A DNA stretch of 64,000 bases, taken from NCBI GenBank assembly GCA_002937455.1, contig PTJZ01000011.1, positions 78,247-142,246 on the forward strand, read 5' to 3'. This DNA is from Alphaproteobacteria bacterium MarineAlpha11_Bin1. Its GTDB lineage: Bacteria; Pseudomonadota; Alphaproteobacteria; MPNO01; UBA830. The position numbers were made by a program, and so were the translations under genes. This document shows positions 33,847-43,379 of the stretch, in pieces. Position 1 is the first letter of the stretch. Each line of letters opens with the position of its first letter. The notes under the pieces were generated by a model, which was given only the letters and a program-made list of their open reading frames with translations, searched no databases and was not told where the DNA came from.

Positions 33847-34745
33847 CTGCTGGAGAGCAGAGGTGCGGTTTTATTGTACTACTCGGGGCACCGAATGTTG
33901 GAAAATCGACACTCCTTAACGCTATGGTTGGCGCAAAGGTGTCCATAGTTACTCCGAAGGTACAAACTACGCGGACACGAATTCTTGGTGTTTCAATCGT
34001 GAAGAATGCGCAAATGGTATTTGTGGACACACCGGGAATTTTTGAACCTAAAAAAAGACTGGAGCGATCAATGGTTTCTGCCGCGTGGGACGGTGCGTCG
34101 AATTCCGATATCGTTCTCTTTCTTGTCGATGCCAGAACTGGTATTGACCGGAATGCAAGACGCATAATCAACGGGTTGAAAAAAGGGCATCGCAAAGCCG
34201 TCTGTGTCTTGAATAAGATCGATTCTGTTAAGCGAACTTCACTTCTAGGGATTGCGGATCAAATGGCCGCTGAGGCATTATTTTCAGATGTTTTTATGAT
34301 TTCGGCCCTTAAGGGAGATGGTATTGAAGATCTGAAAATAGCAATAGCAGAACGTATACCAGACGAGCCTTGGCATTTTCCTGAAGACCAGCTGTCCGAC
34401 ATGAACGACCGATTGTTCGCCGCGGAAATTACGCGTGAGAAACTTTACCTGAATTTGTATCAGGAATTACCATATGCCCTGACGGTCGAGACCGAGACAT
34501 GGGAACCTTTCGAGAATGGCGCCGTGAAGGTTAAACAGGTGATATTTGTTGAACGAGCGAGCCAAAAAAGTATCGTTCTCGGTAAGGGCGGTGAGAAGAT
34601 AAAGCGCATCCGAACATTGGCCCAGGATGAACTAAGGAATATCTGGGGCCGCGATGTACATTTGTTTCTCTTCGTTAAAGTCCGCGAAAACTGGAGCGAT
34701 GATCCCGACCGGTACCGTGACTGGGGACTTGACTTCAGCGCATAA
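33843..34745 (+). CDS. era: GTPase Era
   Basis: 300-residue ribosome-assembly GTPase that binds the 3' end of 16S rRNA. The G domain has GAPNVGKSTLLNAMVG (P-loop), TTRTRILG, DTPGIF and NKID; the C-terminal KH domain shows RASQKSIVLGKGGEKIKRI and ends in RYRDWGLDF. The start is a TTG at 33843 overlapping the rnc stop by TTGA, a plain case of coupling. The operon lepB-rnc-era-recO is well preserved. No oddity in the motifs. Confidence 0.95.
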   Translation: MTAGEQRCGFIVLLGAPNVGKSTLLNAMVGAKVSIVTPKVQTTRTRILGVSIVKNAQMVFVDTPGIFEPKKRLERSMVSAAWDGASNSDIVLFLVDARTGIDRNARRIINGLKKGHRKAVCVLNKIDSVKRTSLLGIADQMAAEALFSDVFMISALKGDGIEDLKIAIAERIPDEPWHFPEDQLSDMNDRLFAAEITREKLYLNLYQELPYALTVETETWEPFENGAVKVKQVIFVERASQKSIVLGKGGEKIKRIRTLAQDELRNIWGRDVHLFLFVKVRENWSDDPDRYRDWGLDFSA

Positions 34746-34801
34746 TATTAGGCCACACCTATCTTGTTTAGCCCTGGTGACTATTTGAATTATTATTCTT
34801 T

Positions 34802-35545
34802 ATGAACTGGACGGATGAAGGAATCGTTCTTTCCGCTCGCAAACATGGGGAGAGTGGGGCGATCGTCACGCTAATGACGAGAGAGAATGGACGCCATGCC
34901 GGTTTGGTCCGTGGTGGTTCCGGCTCTCGCGCTCGCGGAATTTATCAAACGGGCAATCTAGTCTCCGTTGGCTGGCGTGCTCGCCTTAGTGAACATCTTG
35001 GTGCCTATACCTGTGAGTTGTTGCAGGCCAATGCCGCACTCATTATGCCAAAGCGACTGGAACTTCTCGCTCTCTCGGCGTCCGCAGCACTCGTCGAGCG
35101 CTTGTTGCCGGAGCGCGAACCGCAGCCAGATACGTTTGGTGCGCTTGCCGCTCTTATTCAGACACTTACCGCGGAAGAAAATTGGTTGCGGCGCTATGTA
35201 GAGTGGGAATTGGGTTTGCTCAATCAGTTAGGGTATGGACTCGATCTTACCAAATGTGCTGCGACAGGATCTACAGAAGACCTTGTGTTCGTCTCGCCTC
35301 GAACAGGTTGTGCCGTGTCATACGGACCAGGGAAACCCTACCGAGAAAAGCTTTTCGATCTGCCATCGTTCTTCAAAACAGATGTTCGCACGCCAAGCCT
35401 ACACGATATTGTTGCAGGATTACGTATTACTGGCCATTTCCTTGCCCGTTGCGCAAAAGATGCCGATGCGGGAGTACTGCCGAAATCCCGGGCGCGATTT
35501 GTCGACCAAGTGGTACGGAACAGAGGCGACTCGTCTCTTTCCTAG
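34802..35545 (+). CDS. recO: DNA repair protein RecO
   Basis: 247 residues. RecO anneals single strands and works with RecR to load RecA. The N-terminal OB fold begins WTDEGIVLSARKHGESGAIVTLMT and continues RENGRHAGLVRGGSGSRARG; a helical domain follows (LVERLLPEREPQP, WELGLLNQLGYGLDL). Of the zinc-ligand cysteines seen in some family members only C143-type positions (KCAATG) and the GCAVS cysteine remain. It stands 56 bases from era and 94 bases from parC. Sequence conservation in RecO is modest, so the call also rests on its position. Confidence 0.9.
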   Translation: MNWTDEGIVLSARKHGESGAIVTLMTRENGRHAGLVRGGSGSRARGIYQTGNLVSVGWRARLSEHLGAYTCELLQANAALIMPKRLELLALSASAALVERLLPEREPQPDTFGALAALIQTLTAEENWLRRYVEWELGLLNQLGYGLDLTKCAATGSTEDLVFVSPRTGCAVSYGPGKPYREKLFDLPSFFKTDVRTPSLHDIVAGLRITGHFLARCAKDADAGVLPKSRARFVDQVVRNRGDSSLS

Positions 35546-35639
35546 TCTGAGGCCGTACGAATCAGGAGGTTCTGGTATAATGGATCTATGAAATTTCGCC
35601 CATCATTCGGGTCGGATTCAATTTAGAAAGATAATTTCT

Positions 35640-37871
35640 ATGGCCGATCAAACTATCGCTTCTAAAGTAGAAGAAGTCGCCTTTGGCGAAGCGCTCGGGG
35701 AACGTTATCTCGCCTATGCGCTTTCGACCATAACCTCACGTTCGCTTCCAGATGTCCGCGACGGGATGAAGCCGGTACACCGGCGCCTAATGTTTGCGAT
35801 GCGACAACTTCGGCTAGAACCGGAAGCGGGTTTCAAGAAATGCGCCCGCGTTGTTGGCGATGTGATCGGCAAATACCACCCGCATGGCGATATAGCAGTT
35901 TATGATACGCTGGTCCGCCTCGCTCAAGACTTTGCGGTCCGCTACCCGCTGGTAGAGGGACAAGGGAATTTCGGTAACATTGATGGTGATAATGCGGCGG
36001 CTATGCGGTACACCGAGTCGCGTCTGACTGAATATGCGATAGCCATGCTAGAGGGTATTGACGACGACGCCGTCGATTTCCGCGAGAATTATGATGGCTC
36101 CGAACAAGAGCCCATGCTTTTACCGGCGAGTGTTCCTAATCTTTTATGCAATGGCGCGGCAGGTATCGCCGTTGGAATGGCGACTAGCATTCCGCCGCAT
36201 AATTTGGATGAGGTCTGTGCGGCACTGCTTCATCTTTTGAAATTTCCCAACGCCAGTATCGCGAAACTTGTTGAACTGATTCCTGGGCCTGATTTCCCGA
36301 CTGGCGGCGTGTTGGTAGAGGCAAGGGATTCGGTTGCGGAGACCTATAAAACCGGCCGCGGTTCGTTTCGACTAAGAGCTAGATGGGGGGTTGAAAAGCT
36401 CAGCCGTGGGCAATATCAGATTGTAATCTCTGAAATTCCTTACCAGGTACAGAAAGGACGTATTGTTGAGAAGATTGCTGAATTTTTGAATGCTAAAAAG
36501 TTACCCTTGCTGGGCGATATTCGTGACGAAAGTGCTGAGGATATTCGTCTGATTCTGGAGCCGCGTAATCGTTCAATTGAGCCCAATTTGTTGATGGATC
36601 AAATGTTTCGCCATACTGACTTGGAAACACGCATCGGGCTAAATATGAACGTATTGGATTCGCAGACATTCCCTAGCGTGATGAATTTGCGCGGTGTTCT
36701 CCAGTCATTCTTGGAACATAGGGAAACAGTACTGGTCCGACGCACCAAACACCGGCTCTCTAAAATCAAACATCGAATGGAAGTGCTGGAAGGATATTTA
36801 GTCGCCTACCTTAACATCGATGAAGTAATTCGGATTATTCGCGAGGAAGACGAGCCAAAAGTAGCGATGATGAAGAAATGGGGTGTGTCAGACGTTCAGG
36901 CAGAAGCGATACTTAACATGAGGCTTCGGACATTGCGACGGCTTGAAGAAATTTCTATCAACCAAGAGCACAAAACGCTCTCAGTTGAGAAGGAAGAACT
37001 CAATGATCTACTGAAGAGCAAGAAGAAACGTGAAGCCGAAATCTCCGGACAGATAAAGGAAATCAGGACAAAGTTTGGCAGAAAGACAGATCTTGGTGTA
37101 AGGCGGACAGAAATCGGGGAAGCACCTAAAGAAATGGTTGTCCCGCTTGATATTCTTATAGAGCGAGAACCGATCACAGTTATTTGCTCCCAGAAAGGCT
37201 GGATTAGGGGTGCTAAGGGGCATCTGACCGAAACTGCGGATCTAAAATATAAGGATGGCGACGGTCAACGATTTGTTTTTCACGCGCAGACGACAGATAA
37301 AATCTTAATGTTTGCTACGAATGGTCGGTTCTACACTCTGTTTGGGGACAAGTTGCCGGGTGGCCGAGGGCACGGTGATCCAGTCCGTTTGATGGTAGAC
37401 CTTCCGAATGATCAAGATATCCTCGCATTGTTTGTTCATAGCCCGGGCCAAAAAATTGTTGTCGCGTCATCCGACGGACGTGGATTTATTGCTCGGGAAG
37501 AGGAACTAATTGCTCAGACTAAGAATGGTAAGCAGGTTCTTAACATCGAGACCGGAAAAGAGGCGCAGGCATGTGCACCTGTCACTGGTGATATGATTGC
37601 GGTGGTAGGTGAGAATCGCAAGATCGTGATTTTTCCGCTTGAGGAACTGCCGGAAATGACAAGGGGCCGAGGAGTAAAACTTCAGAGCTATAAATCGGGG
37701 GGGTTGGCCGACCTAACCACATTCTACCTAAAAGATGGTCTCCCGTGGAGAACCAAGGCTGGTATCCGCATCGAGACAGACATCAAACCATATATCGGTA
37801 AACGCGCGCAAGCGGGGCGAATGGCTATGCGTGGTTTTCCCCGGAATAACCGATTTGGAAATTATGGCTAA
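35640..37871 (+). CDS. parC: DNA topoisomerase IV subunit A
   Basis: 743 residues, the DNA-cleaving subunit of topoisomerase IV, which separates daughter chromosomes. The winged-helix region has the catalytic tyrosine in [15 protein letters not shown], with [19 protein letters not shown] and [19 protein letters not shown] before it. The C-terminal beta-pinwheel is shorter than in GyrA and lacks the GyrA-box, which separates it from gyrase. A serine-type quinolone position is replaced in GDIAVYDT by the ordinary Ile-Ala of alphaproteobacteria; I draw no resistance conclusion. It ends the long plus-strand housekeeping run. Confidence 0.93.
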   Translation: MADQTIASKVEEVAFGEALGERYLAYALSTITSRSLPDVRDGMKPVHRRLMFAMRQLRLEPEAGFKKCARVVGDVIGKYHPHGDIAVYDTLVRLAQDFAVRYPLVEGQGNFGNIDGDNAAAMRYTESRLTEYAIAMLEGIDDDAVDFRENYDGSEQEPMLLPASVPNLLCNGAAGIAVGMATSIPPHNLDEVCAALLHLLKFPNASIAKLVELIPGPDFPTGGVLVEARDSVAETYKTGRGSFRLRARWGVEKLSRGQYQIVISEIPYQVQKGRIVEKIAEFLNAKKLPLLGDIRDESAEDIRLILEPRNRSIEPNLLMDQMFRHTDLETRIGLNMNVLDSQTFPSVMNLRGVLQSFLEHRETVLVRRTKHRLSKIKHRMEVLEGYLVAYLNIDEVIRIIREEDEPKVAMMKKWGVSDVQAEAILNMRLRTLRRLEEISINQEHKTLSVEKEELNDLLKSKKKREAEISGQIKEIRTKFGRKTDLGVRRTEIGEAPKEMVVPLDILIEREPITVICSQKGWIRGAKGHLTETADLKYKDGDGQRFVFHAQTTDKILMFATNGRFYTLFGDKLPGGRGHGDPVRLMVDLPNDQDILALFVHSPGQKIVVASSDGRGFIAREEELIAQTKNGKQVLNIETGKEAQACAPVTGDMIAVVGENRKIVIFPLEELPEMTRGRGVKLQSYKSGGLADLTTFYLKDGLPWRTKAGIRIETDIKPYIGKRAQAGRMAMRGFPRNNRFGNYG

Positions 37872-37963
37872 CGCGTCGGTGTTATTGTAATTCAAAAAAT
37901 TACTTCACCGAAACCGATAGGTAATTTTACAATTTACGTGTTTGATTAGTACCTTTTTAAGAA

Positions 37964-37985
37964 GCTCGTTGAGCCTCATTTTTTT
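37964..37985 (+). terminator. possible intrinsic terminator downstream of parC
   Basis: GCTC-GTT-GAGC is followed, after four bases, by a run of seven T. The stem is only 4 bp, so strength is doubtful. Its location 93 bases past the parC stop, and before the converging bpt gene, fits a transcript end. Confidence 0.35.
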
Positions 37986-38048
37986 GTCTTCAAAGTCGAT
38001 CAGATAAAATAACCGAAACCGTCTAGCCGGCAGGCAAAAACACTCCTC

Positions 38049-38765
38049 CTATATAACCGTCCAGCCGTTGCTCCCTAACTTCTCCAGCGGTTTGAAACGT
38101 GCCTTGTAAGCCATTTTTTCTGATCCTAAGATCCAGTATCCAAGATAGACGTGTGACATACCGAGGGTAACCGCACACTTGACTAACCATAAAATCATAT
38201 AAGTACCGAGACTGCGGCCAGATAAATTAGTATCAAAAAAACTGTAAACGGCCGATAAAGAATCCTCCATTCGATCCATCAGCATCATAGCAACTAAACG
38301 TCCCTCGACGTCCCGGAATTCTATGGTTCTGGATGAGACAGGGGTGTCCTCGATCATTGATTTATAGTGATCGAATTCCATACCGGACATTTCACCACCC
38401 TCATGACGCTGATGCTGATAGGTTGAAAAAAGCCGATATTGTTCGACTGTGGCAGTAGCCTCAACATCTTCGGCCGTGAGGTCATCGTTGGAATTGGCCA
38501 CTCGACGAAAAGACTTAGTCCATTTGAATCTCTGTGCGTCGATCCGCACCGGAATGCAGGCAGTGCAACCGGGACATGCTGGCCGATACGCGAGTTTGTG
38601 ACTGCGACGAAAGCCAGCATGTGACAATCGTTCGTAAAGTTCACCGGCATTTTGGCCAGAAAGGTGAGTGACCACCTTCCGTTCCACCTTCCCTTCAAGA
38701 TAGGGGCATGGCAGGGAACGGGTTCCGAAGAAAAAACTGTCGGGACGAATAAGTTGTTGCTTCAT
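38049..38765 (-). CDS. bpt: arginyl/leucyl-tRNA-protein transferase
   Basis: 238-residue ATE/Bpt-type aminoacyl-tRNA-protein transferase of the bacterial N-degron pathway, which adds leucine (Bpt) to N-terminal acidic residues and marks proteins for ClpAP. Seen are SLPCPYLEGKVERKVVTHL, the cysteine set CPGCTACIPVRID, FSTYQHQRHEGGEM and VYSFFDTNLSGRSLGTYMIL. I start at the ATG at 38765 (MKQQLIRPD); the longer frame passes through the 20-bp tandem repeat. No clear ribosome-binding site precedes it. A putative promoter and the repeat lie in its leader. Gene name by family; specificity not proven. Confidence 0.9.
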   Translation of the reverse strand: MKQQLIRPDSFFFGTRSLPCPYLEGKVERKVVTHLSGQNAGELYERLSHAGFRRSHKLAYRPACPGCTACIPVRIDAQRFKWTKSFRRVANSNDDLTAEDVEATATVEQYRLFSTYQHQRHEGGEMSGMEFDHYKSMIEDTPVSSRTIEFRDVEGRLVAMMLMDRMEDSLSAVYSFFDTNLSGRSLGTYMILWLVKCAVTLGMSHVYLGYWILGSEKMAYKARFKPLEKLGSNGWTVI

Positions 38766-38777
38766 GGTCAAAACGAT

Positions 38778-38817
38778 CTTGGAACAATTATGCGCACCTT
38801 GGAACAATTATGCGCAC
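38778..38817 (-). repeat. perfect 20-bp tandem duplication in the bpt leader
   Basis: Two adjoining identical 20-base units (38778-38797 and 38798-38817), each with CATAAT on the minus strand, lie 13 bases before the bpt ATG. They are exact copies, so the duplication is recent or under selection. The unit occupies the place where a Shine-Dalgarno site should be. Confidence 0.9.
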
Positions 38818-38821
38818 ACGG

Positions 38822-38849
38822 AATATAGGGAATCTGATCCTTTGAGCAA
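38822..38849 (-). promoter_or_regulatory. putative sigma-70 promoter of bpt
   Basis: On the minus strand TTGCTC (-35) and TATATT (-10) are 16 bases apart, just upstream of the tandem repeat. This would start transcription near the first repeat unit, placing both units in the untranslated leader. Confidence 0.35.
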
Positions 38850-38995
38850 AGTTTAAAGAAGGTACTGTTATATGTTCTCGCGTTAGCACGCTCTCCAGCG
38901 CATAAAGAACCGGTGAGTCACTACCTTGGGGGCGACGTGTGCTATCAAATCCGGTATTGATTGTTTTTTTGTGATCGACAGACCAAGAGGAACCA

Positions 38996-39424
38996 ATGCC
39001 GGAAAATACTGTTACCGTTGAGGCGCTACAGGAGCGAATGAGTGCAAATGCTTTCAATAACTGGATGGGTTTAGAAATCGACGAATTGACGGAAGAAGAG
39101 CTAGTTGTTTCCATAAAATGGCGCGAGGAAATGATGTCTAATCCCAAAGCGAAGGTCACCCATGGAGGGATATTGGGCGCGGCTATAGATGCTGTTGCCG
39201 ATTTTATGATTGCAGCCAAGGTGGGTATGCCTGTTCCGACGGTTGATCTGAGGATCGACTATCACCGAGCAGCGACACCTGGTGATCTGAAATGTATTGG
39301 TCGTATTGTTCGCCTCGGTGGTACCAATTCGGTCGCAGAAGCCTATGTCTATGACGATAATGGCAAACTCATAGCGAGCGGACGGGGCACCTACTTTACG
39401 GCCGCCGCGAAGCCGAAGGAATAA
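38996..39424 (+). CDS. PaaI-family hotdog thioesterase
   Basis: 142 residues of the hotdog fold, PaaI/YigI thioesterase group. Typical pieces are NNWMGLEIDELTEEELVVSI, then KVTHGGILGAAIDAVADFM (the HGG-helix with the active-site Asp) and VDLRIDYHRAATPGDLKCIGRI, ending YDDNGKLIASGRGTY. Such enzymes hydrolyse acyl- or phenylacetyl-CoA esters and release CoA. It leads a plus-strand group of four genes, 5 bases before the next gene. With the neighbouring decarboxylase-like and reductase genes it suggests aromatic or cyclic acid degradation. Confidence 0.85.
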   Translation: MPENTVTVEALQERMSANAFNNWMGLEIDELTEEELVVSIKWREEMMSNPKAKVTHGGILGAAIDAVADFMIAAKVGMPVPTVDLRIDYHRAATPGDLKCIGRIVRLGGTNSVAEAYVYDDNGKLIASGRGTYFTAAAKPKE

Positions 39425-39429
39425 ATGGG

Positions 39430-40422
39430 ATGCCCCGGGTGCCAATTACGATCTGCACTGGTGACTATGATCGCGTAAGCGCGTTGGTGAACGGCGAGAT
39501 CAGGGTAGATGGTTGCGATGTCAACTATCTAACTATGAATCCGGAGCAAGCTTTTTATCGGGCCTGGAATAATCTCGAATTCGATGTAACGGAACTGTCA
39601 GGATCCAGTTATATATTAGCGAGGTCGGCCGGTTGGGATGATTACATCGCGGTGCCAGTTTTTCCGTCCCGTCAATTCAGGCATTCCAGTATATACATTC
39701 GTGCCGATGCGGGAATCGAAAAGCCTGAAGATTTAGAGGGTCGCGAGGTCGGGGTGCCGGTATACGCGATGACCGCGGCACTGTGGATCCGGGGCATACT
39801 ACAGAATAATTATGGTGTATCACCGGCCGATATCCATTGGCGGACGGGTGGTTTGGAAGAGGGCGGCCGGAAGCCGAAATTTCAGCCGAACCTGCCGGAA
39901 TCAATAAAGGTGACACCAATTTTGGGTGACCAAACATTGTCTAACATGTTGGAGACAGGAGAAATAACGGCGTTAATCTCAGCTAGGGAACCATCTTGCT
40001 TTGGGCGAGACAATCCCAACGTTGTGCGTTTGTTTTCCGATTTCCGAGCAGCTGAAAAGGCATGGTACTCGAAGACCGGGCTGTTTCCGATAATGCATGT
40101 TCTCGCGATAAGAAAGGAATTGGCGGAGCGTGAACCCTGGATTGCGACTAGCATTCTGAATGCGTTTACCGAGGCAAAGGATCGGTGCTTAGAAAAAATG
40201 TCAGATGTTACCGCTTTAACGGTTTCGATTCCCTGGGTAGCCGCTGAATTACGGGAGACCCAGAAACTTATGGGAGATGATTTGTGGCCTTATGGGTTTA
40301 AGGAGAATCTTGAGGAACTGAAATTAATGTGTCGCTGGTCTTTAGCGCAGGGGATTGCGGCACGCGAGATGGAACCCGAAGAATTGTTTCATCCGGCTAC
40401 TATGGACCGGGCCCGTATCTAA
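39430..40422 (+). CDS. 4,5-dihydroxyphthalate decarboxylase-like / binding-protein-fold protein
   Basis: 330 residues, similar in layout to the 4,5-dihydroxyphthalate decarboxylase family, which uses a periplasmic-binding-protein fold without a signal peptide. Visible segments are TICTGDYDRVSALVNGEI, SGSSYILARSAGWDDYIAVP, SSIYIRADAGIEKPEDLEGR and a two-lobed pattern ending in LAQGIAARE. No export signal is present, so a cytoplasmic enzyme or binder is expected, not an ABC-transporter part. It is 5 bases after the thioesterase and 9 bases before the MetE-like gene. The substrate is not known; the family is broad. Confidence 0.78.
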   Translation: MPRVPITICTGDYDRVSALVNGEIRVDGCDVNYLTMNPEQAFYRAWNNLEFDVTELSGSSYILARSAGWDDYIAVPVFPSRQFRHSSIYIRADAGIEKPEDLEGREVGVPVYAMTAALWIRGILQNNYGVSPADIHWRTGGLEEGGRKPKFQPNLPESIKVTPILGDQTLSNMLETGEITALISAREPSCFGRDNPNVVRLFSDFRAAEKAWYSKTGLFPIMHVLAIRKELAEREPWIATSILNAFTEAKDRCLEKMSDVTALTVSIPWVAAELRETQKLMGDDLWPYGFKENLEELKLMCRWSLAQGIAAREMEPEELFHPATMDRARI

Positions 40423-40431
40423 GAGGGGAGT

Positions 40432-41487
40432 ATGATAAAAGATTTAATGCTTGTAGGCAGCATTCCTCTTGATACAGCGGAAGATGTCTTTAAGACATTC
40501 GGGGCTGATTTGGGTGAATACCTTTCGGCTGTTCCGGATGGTGAAATTGGGTTGCGTAGGCACTGGATCAGTAAAGTTCATTTCCAAGTCATGGCGGCGC
40601 ACCCCGATTTTGAAGTGCTTCGACATCCCGCTCACGAACATGGTGTCGAACGTCAGAATCCACGTAATGCGGGGGATAGCTGGTTGTTCCAGGTAAAAGA
40701 CGGAATAGATCAGGTGCGTTTCGGGGATCGGGGATGGCGGCTTGGATATGCCCGGGATGCGATAAATTCGTATTTTGTATTTAAGACATTAAGGGATAAG
40801 AGCGTACTTCATCCCGATATTCGTTTTCAGGTCTCCATCCCGTCGGTAAATAGTGTAATTACGCCGCGGGTATTTCCTAGACCCGGTGACCTCGAAAAAA
40901 TCCGACCTGGTTACGAAGATGCTGTTTTGGGTGAAGTTGAGGTCATCCTCGAAAAAATCCCTGGCAAAGATCTCATTATCCAGTGGGACTGCGCGACGGA
41001 ACTACAGGAGGCCTATGGAGGAATAGATGGATTCGATCCAGACATAGTAATCGAGCGCAACGTTGCTCAATTTCGGCGCCTATGTCCGTCAATCCCAGCC
41101 GATGTTGGGCTGGGATTCCATTTTTGCTTCGGGACATTGGGGGGGTGGCCCCGGTTTGCACCGGATGATCTGAGCGGCGCGGTATTAATGGCCAACGCAA
41201 TAATCCAGAACGCTGGACGCCACGTGGATTGGATCCATCTGCCAATCCTCGATACGTCGGAAGACAAGTTTTTTGCTCCACTTCAGGGATTAAGGATGGA
41301 GGGAACGAAAGTCTATTTGGGTATGATCCATAATATGAGCCGTTTTGTTGAGAGACTAGAGGTAGCCCGCACATATCTTCCCGAGTTCGGTTTGGGGGCT
41401 TTTTGTGGTTTTGGACGCGAGTCTCCCTCAAAGTTACCAGGCATTCTTGCTGACCATCTAAAAGCGGCAGAGCTTGCAGGATTCTGA
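40432..41487 (+). CDS. MetE/UROD-like (cobalamin-independent methyltransferase fold) protein
   Basis: 351 residues with the TIM barrel of the MetE C-terminal half and related proteins. Zinc-type ligands are visible as GFHFCFG (His-x-Cys) and AFCGFGR near the C-terminus, the pattern of methionine synthase II. The N-terminal regions needed for folate binding in full MetE are absent, and the length is half of MetE, so it is a stand-alone barrel that probably transfers a methyl group between a small substrate and a thiol. ATG with AGGGGAG upstream. Part of the thioesterase/decarboxylase-like operon; an O- or S-demethylation role is inference. Confidence 0.75.
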   Translation: MIKDLMLVGSIPLDTAEDVFKTFGADLGEYLSAVPDGEIGLRRHWISKVHFQVMAAHPDFEVLRHPAHEHGVERQNPRNAGDSWLFQVKDGIDQVRFGDRGWRLGYARDAINSYFVFKTLRDKSVLHPDIRFQVSIPSVNSVITPRVFPRPGDLEKIRPGYEDAVLGEVEVILEKIPGKDLIIQWDCATELQEAYGGIDGFDPDIVIERNVAQFRRLCPSIPADVGLGFHFCFGTLGGWPRFAPDDLSGAVLMANAIIQNAGRHVDWIHLPILDTSEDKFFAPLQGLRMEGTKVYLGMIHNMSRFVERLEVARTYLPEFGLGAFCGFGRESPSKLPGILADHLKAAELAGF

Positions 41488-41596
41488 GCCTCCGGTTCAG
41501 TGACCGACTAGAGGACATTCCCCGCTGCGTTTCAATCGACTAAGATTGTCTGGTCGCCTCTCCACGCGGCAATGTAAGCATATCACAGGAAGTTTC

Positions 41597-42076
41597 ATGA
41601 CTATAGATCAGAGAGAATACCGGAACGCGGTAGGATGTTTTGCAACCGGCATCACCATTGTCACCACAATCGATAAGGCAGGGGAGCGGATTGGAATTAC
41701 GGCTAATTCCTTTTCGTCACTCTCGCTCGACCCTCCTCTTATCCTGTTTTGTGTCGACGCCAAGATTAACAGCTTCCAAGCTTTCGAGAGTTGTCAGCAC
41801 TTTAACGTCAATGTGCTTTCCGAAGATCAGATGGAGTTGTCGAATAACTTCGCCCGATCAAACGATGATAAATGGAACGATATCGAACATGGTTATGGCA
41901 ATAACGGATGTCCATTATTCGAGAATTCCATCGCTGTAATCGAATGTGACAATCACGCAATATATGAGGGTGGCGACCATGTGATTCTTGTTGGTCAAGT
42001 AACTAAAATCACATATGACGAGAATGATTCTAAACCACTTCTATACTTTAAGGGGGGCTACGCGAACATTTCGTAG
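41597..42076 (+). CDS. flavin reductase-like FMN-binding protein
   Basis: 159 residues of the flavin reductase split-barrel family. FATGITIVTTIDKAGERIGITANSFSSLSLDPPLILFC is the signature region (read in two adjoining runs), followed by FNVNVLSEDQ and the terminal strand YEGGDHVILVGQV. These proteins supply FMNH2 to two-component monooxygenases. I start at the ATG at 41597, with AGGA 6 bases upstream. It lies 109 bases from the MetE-like gene, the last gene of this cluster. No monooxygenase partner is seen in the window. Confidence 0.88.
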   Translation: MTIDQREYRNAVGCFATGITIVTTIDKAGERIGITANSFSSLSLDPPLILFCVDAKINSFQAFESCQHFNVNVLSEDQMELSNNFARSNDDKWNDIEHGYGNNGCPLFENSIAVIECDNHAIYEGGDHVILVGQVTKITYDENDSKPLLYFKGGYANIS

Positions 42077-42351
42077 CAGGATTTGCATATGCGGTGATTT
42101 CAATAGTCAAGGCAGAGAAAAGCAGGTGACAAGAATAACAGCACCATTTTCGTATCTATAATATTTTATTTTTTTCCTCCGGACAGCGATACCCGGATAC
42201 TGGCGCCTGTAATTTACATGGAAGAACTTTTCTCTAACCAATGTTTTTATCCCTTGGCCAAGCGGAATTTTCCTGAAGGCTCCAACTTGAATGATTAACA
42301 TTTTTCAATCGCGACACGAATTGATTTCCGACTTGGCGTCGAATGCCATTC

Positions 42352-43368
42352 CTATCCACCGGATTTTAGACGTTTCGCAACTTCAATGGCTGCGTATGTA
42401 ATTACGCCGTCGGCGCCGGCACGCTTAAAAGCCAAAAGGCTCTCGAGGATAACTTGATCCCAGTCAAGCCAACCATTAAGCGCGGCACTACGCATCATAG
42501 CAAACTCACCGGATACCTGATACGCGTACGTTGGCATACCAAACTCTTCTTTAACTCTCCGCACTATATCAAGATAAAATAAACCCGGCTTTATCATCAC
42601 CATGTCGGCGCCTTCGGATATATCCATGGCAACCTCGCGTAATGCTTCATCGGAATTAGCTGGGTCCATCTGATAAGTTTTCTTGTCGCCGCCTTCGAGG
42701 TTTGGGGCTGACCCAACCGCATCCCGGAAGGGGCTGTAAAGCGCCGATGCATATTTCGCGCTATAGGATAGAATACGAACTCCGTCATGCCCCGCATTAT
42801 CTAGAGCCGCCCGGATCTTACCGACACGGCCATCCATCATGTCAGACGGCGCGATAACGTCGCACCCCGCATCGGCTTGAACAACCGCTTGGCGAGTAAG
42901 TACATCCAGAGTCTCGTCGTTTGCAACATAGCCGTCTCTCAGGAGGCCGTCGTGACCGTGATCCGTATAAGGATCCAGAGCCACATCGCACATAATACCG
43001 AGGTCGGGATGTGCCATCTTGATCTCCCTTACCGAGCGGCAGACGAGATTGTCTGGATTAAGGGACTCTGTCCCCTCCGCGTTCTTTAGGTCGGGATGGG
43101 TCGCGGGAAAGACTGCGATAACTGGTATACCGAGATCTTTAGCTTCTCCTGCACGATCGATTAGTGCGGAAATTGAATGTCGCTTAATTCCGGGCAAAGA
43201 TGGGATATCTGCCTCGGCTTCCTCTGATTCATGGACAAACACCGGAAGTATGAAGTCACTAGATGCTAAAGAACACTCCGCGACCAGACGACGATTCCAA
43301 TTATCGCGGCGATTTCGCCGCATCCGCGTACTTGGAAAGTGGCCTCCACCGAAAACGCTTACTACCAT
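42352..43368 (-). CDS. hemB: delta-aminolevulinic acid dehydratase (porphobilinogen synthase)
   Basis: 338-residue HemB, which joins two aminolevulinate molecules in haem synthesis. Catalytic lysines lie in SYSAKYASALYSPFRDA and MVMIKPGLFYLD. The metal loop reads CDVALDPYTDHGHDGLL; the cysteines of zinc-type enzymes are replaced by Asp and Ala, so it is the magnesium-dependent type known in Bradyrhizobium and Pseudomonas. The minus-strand gene follows metY at 11 bases, so the two are probably one transcript. Length and motifs are normal. Confidence 0.95.
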   Translation of the reverse strand: MVVSVFGGGHFPSTRMRRNRRDNWNRRLVAECSLASSDFILPVFVHESEEAEADIPSLPGIKRHSISALIDRAGEAKDLGIPVIAVFPATHPDLKNAEGTESLNPDNLVCRSVREIKMAHPDLGIMCDVALDPYTDHGHDGLLRDGYVANDETLDVLTRQAVVQADAGCDVIAPSDMMDGRVGKIRAALDNAGHDGVRILSYSAKYASALYSPFRDAVGSAPNLEGGDKKTYQMDPANSDEALREVAMDISEGADMVMIKPGLFYLDIVRRVKEEFGMPTYAYQVSGEFAMMRSAALNGWLDWDQVILESLLAFKRAGADGVITYAAIEVAKRLKSGG

Positions 43369-43379
43369 CTCCCCCGTCC

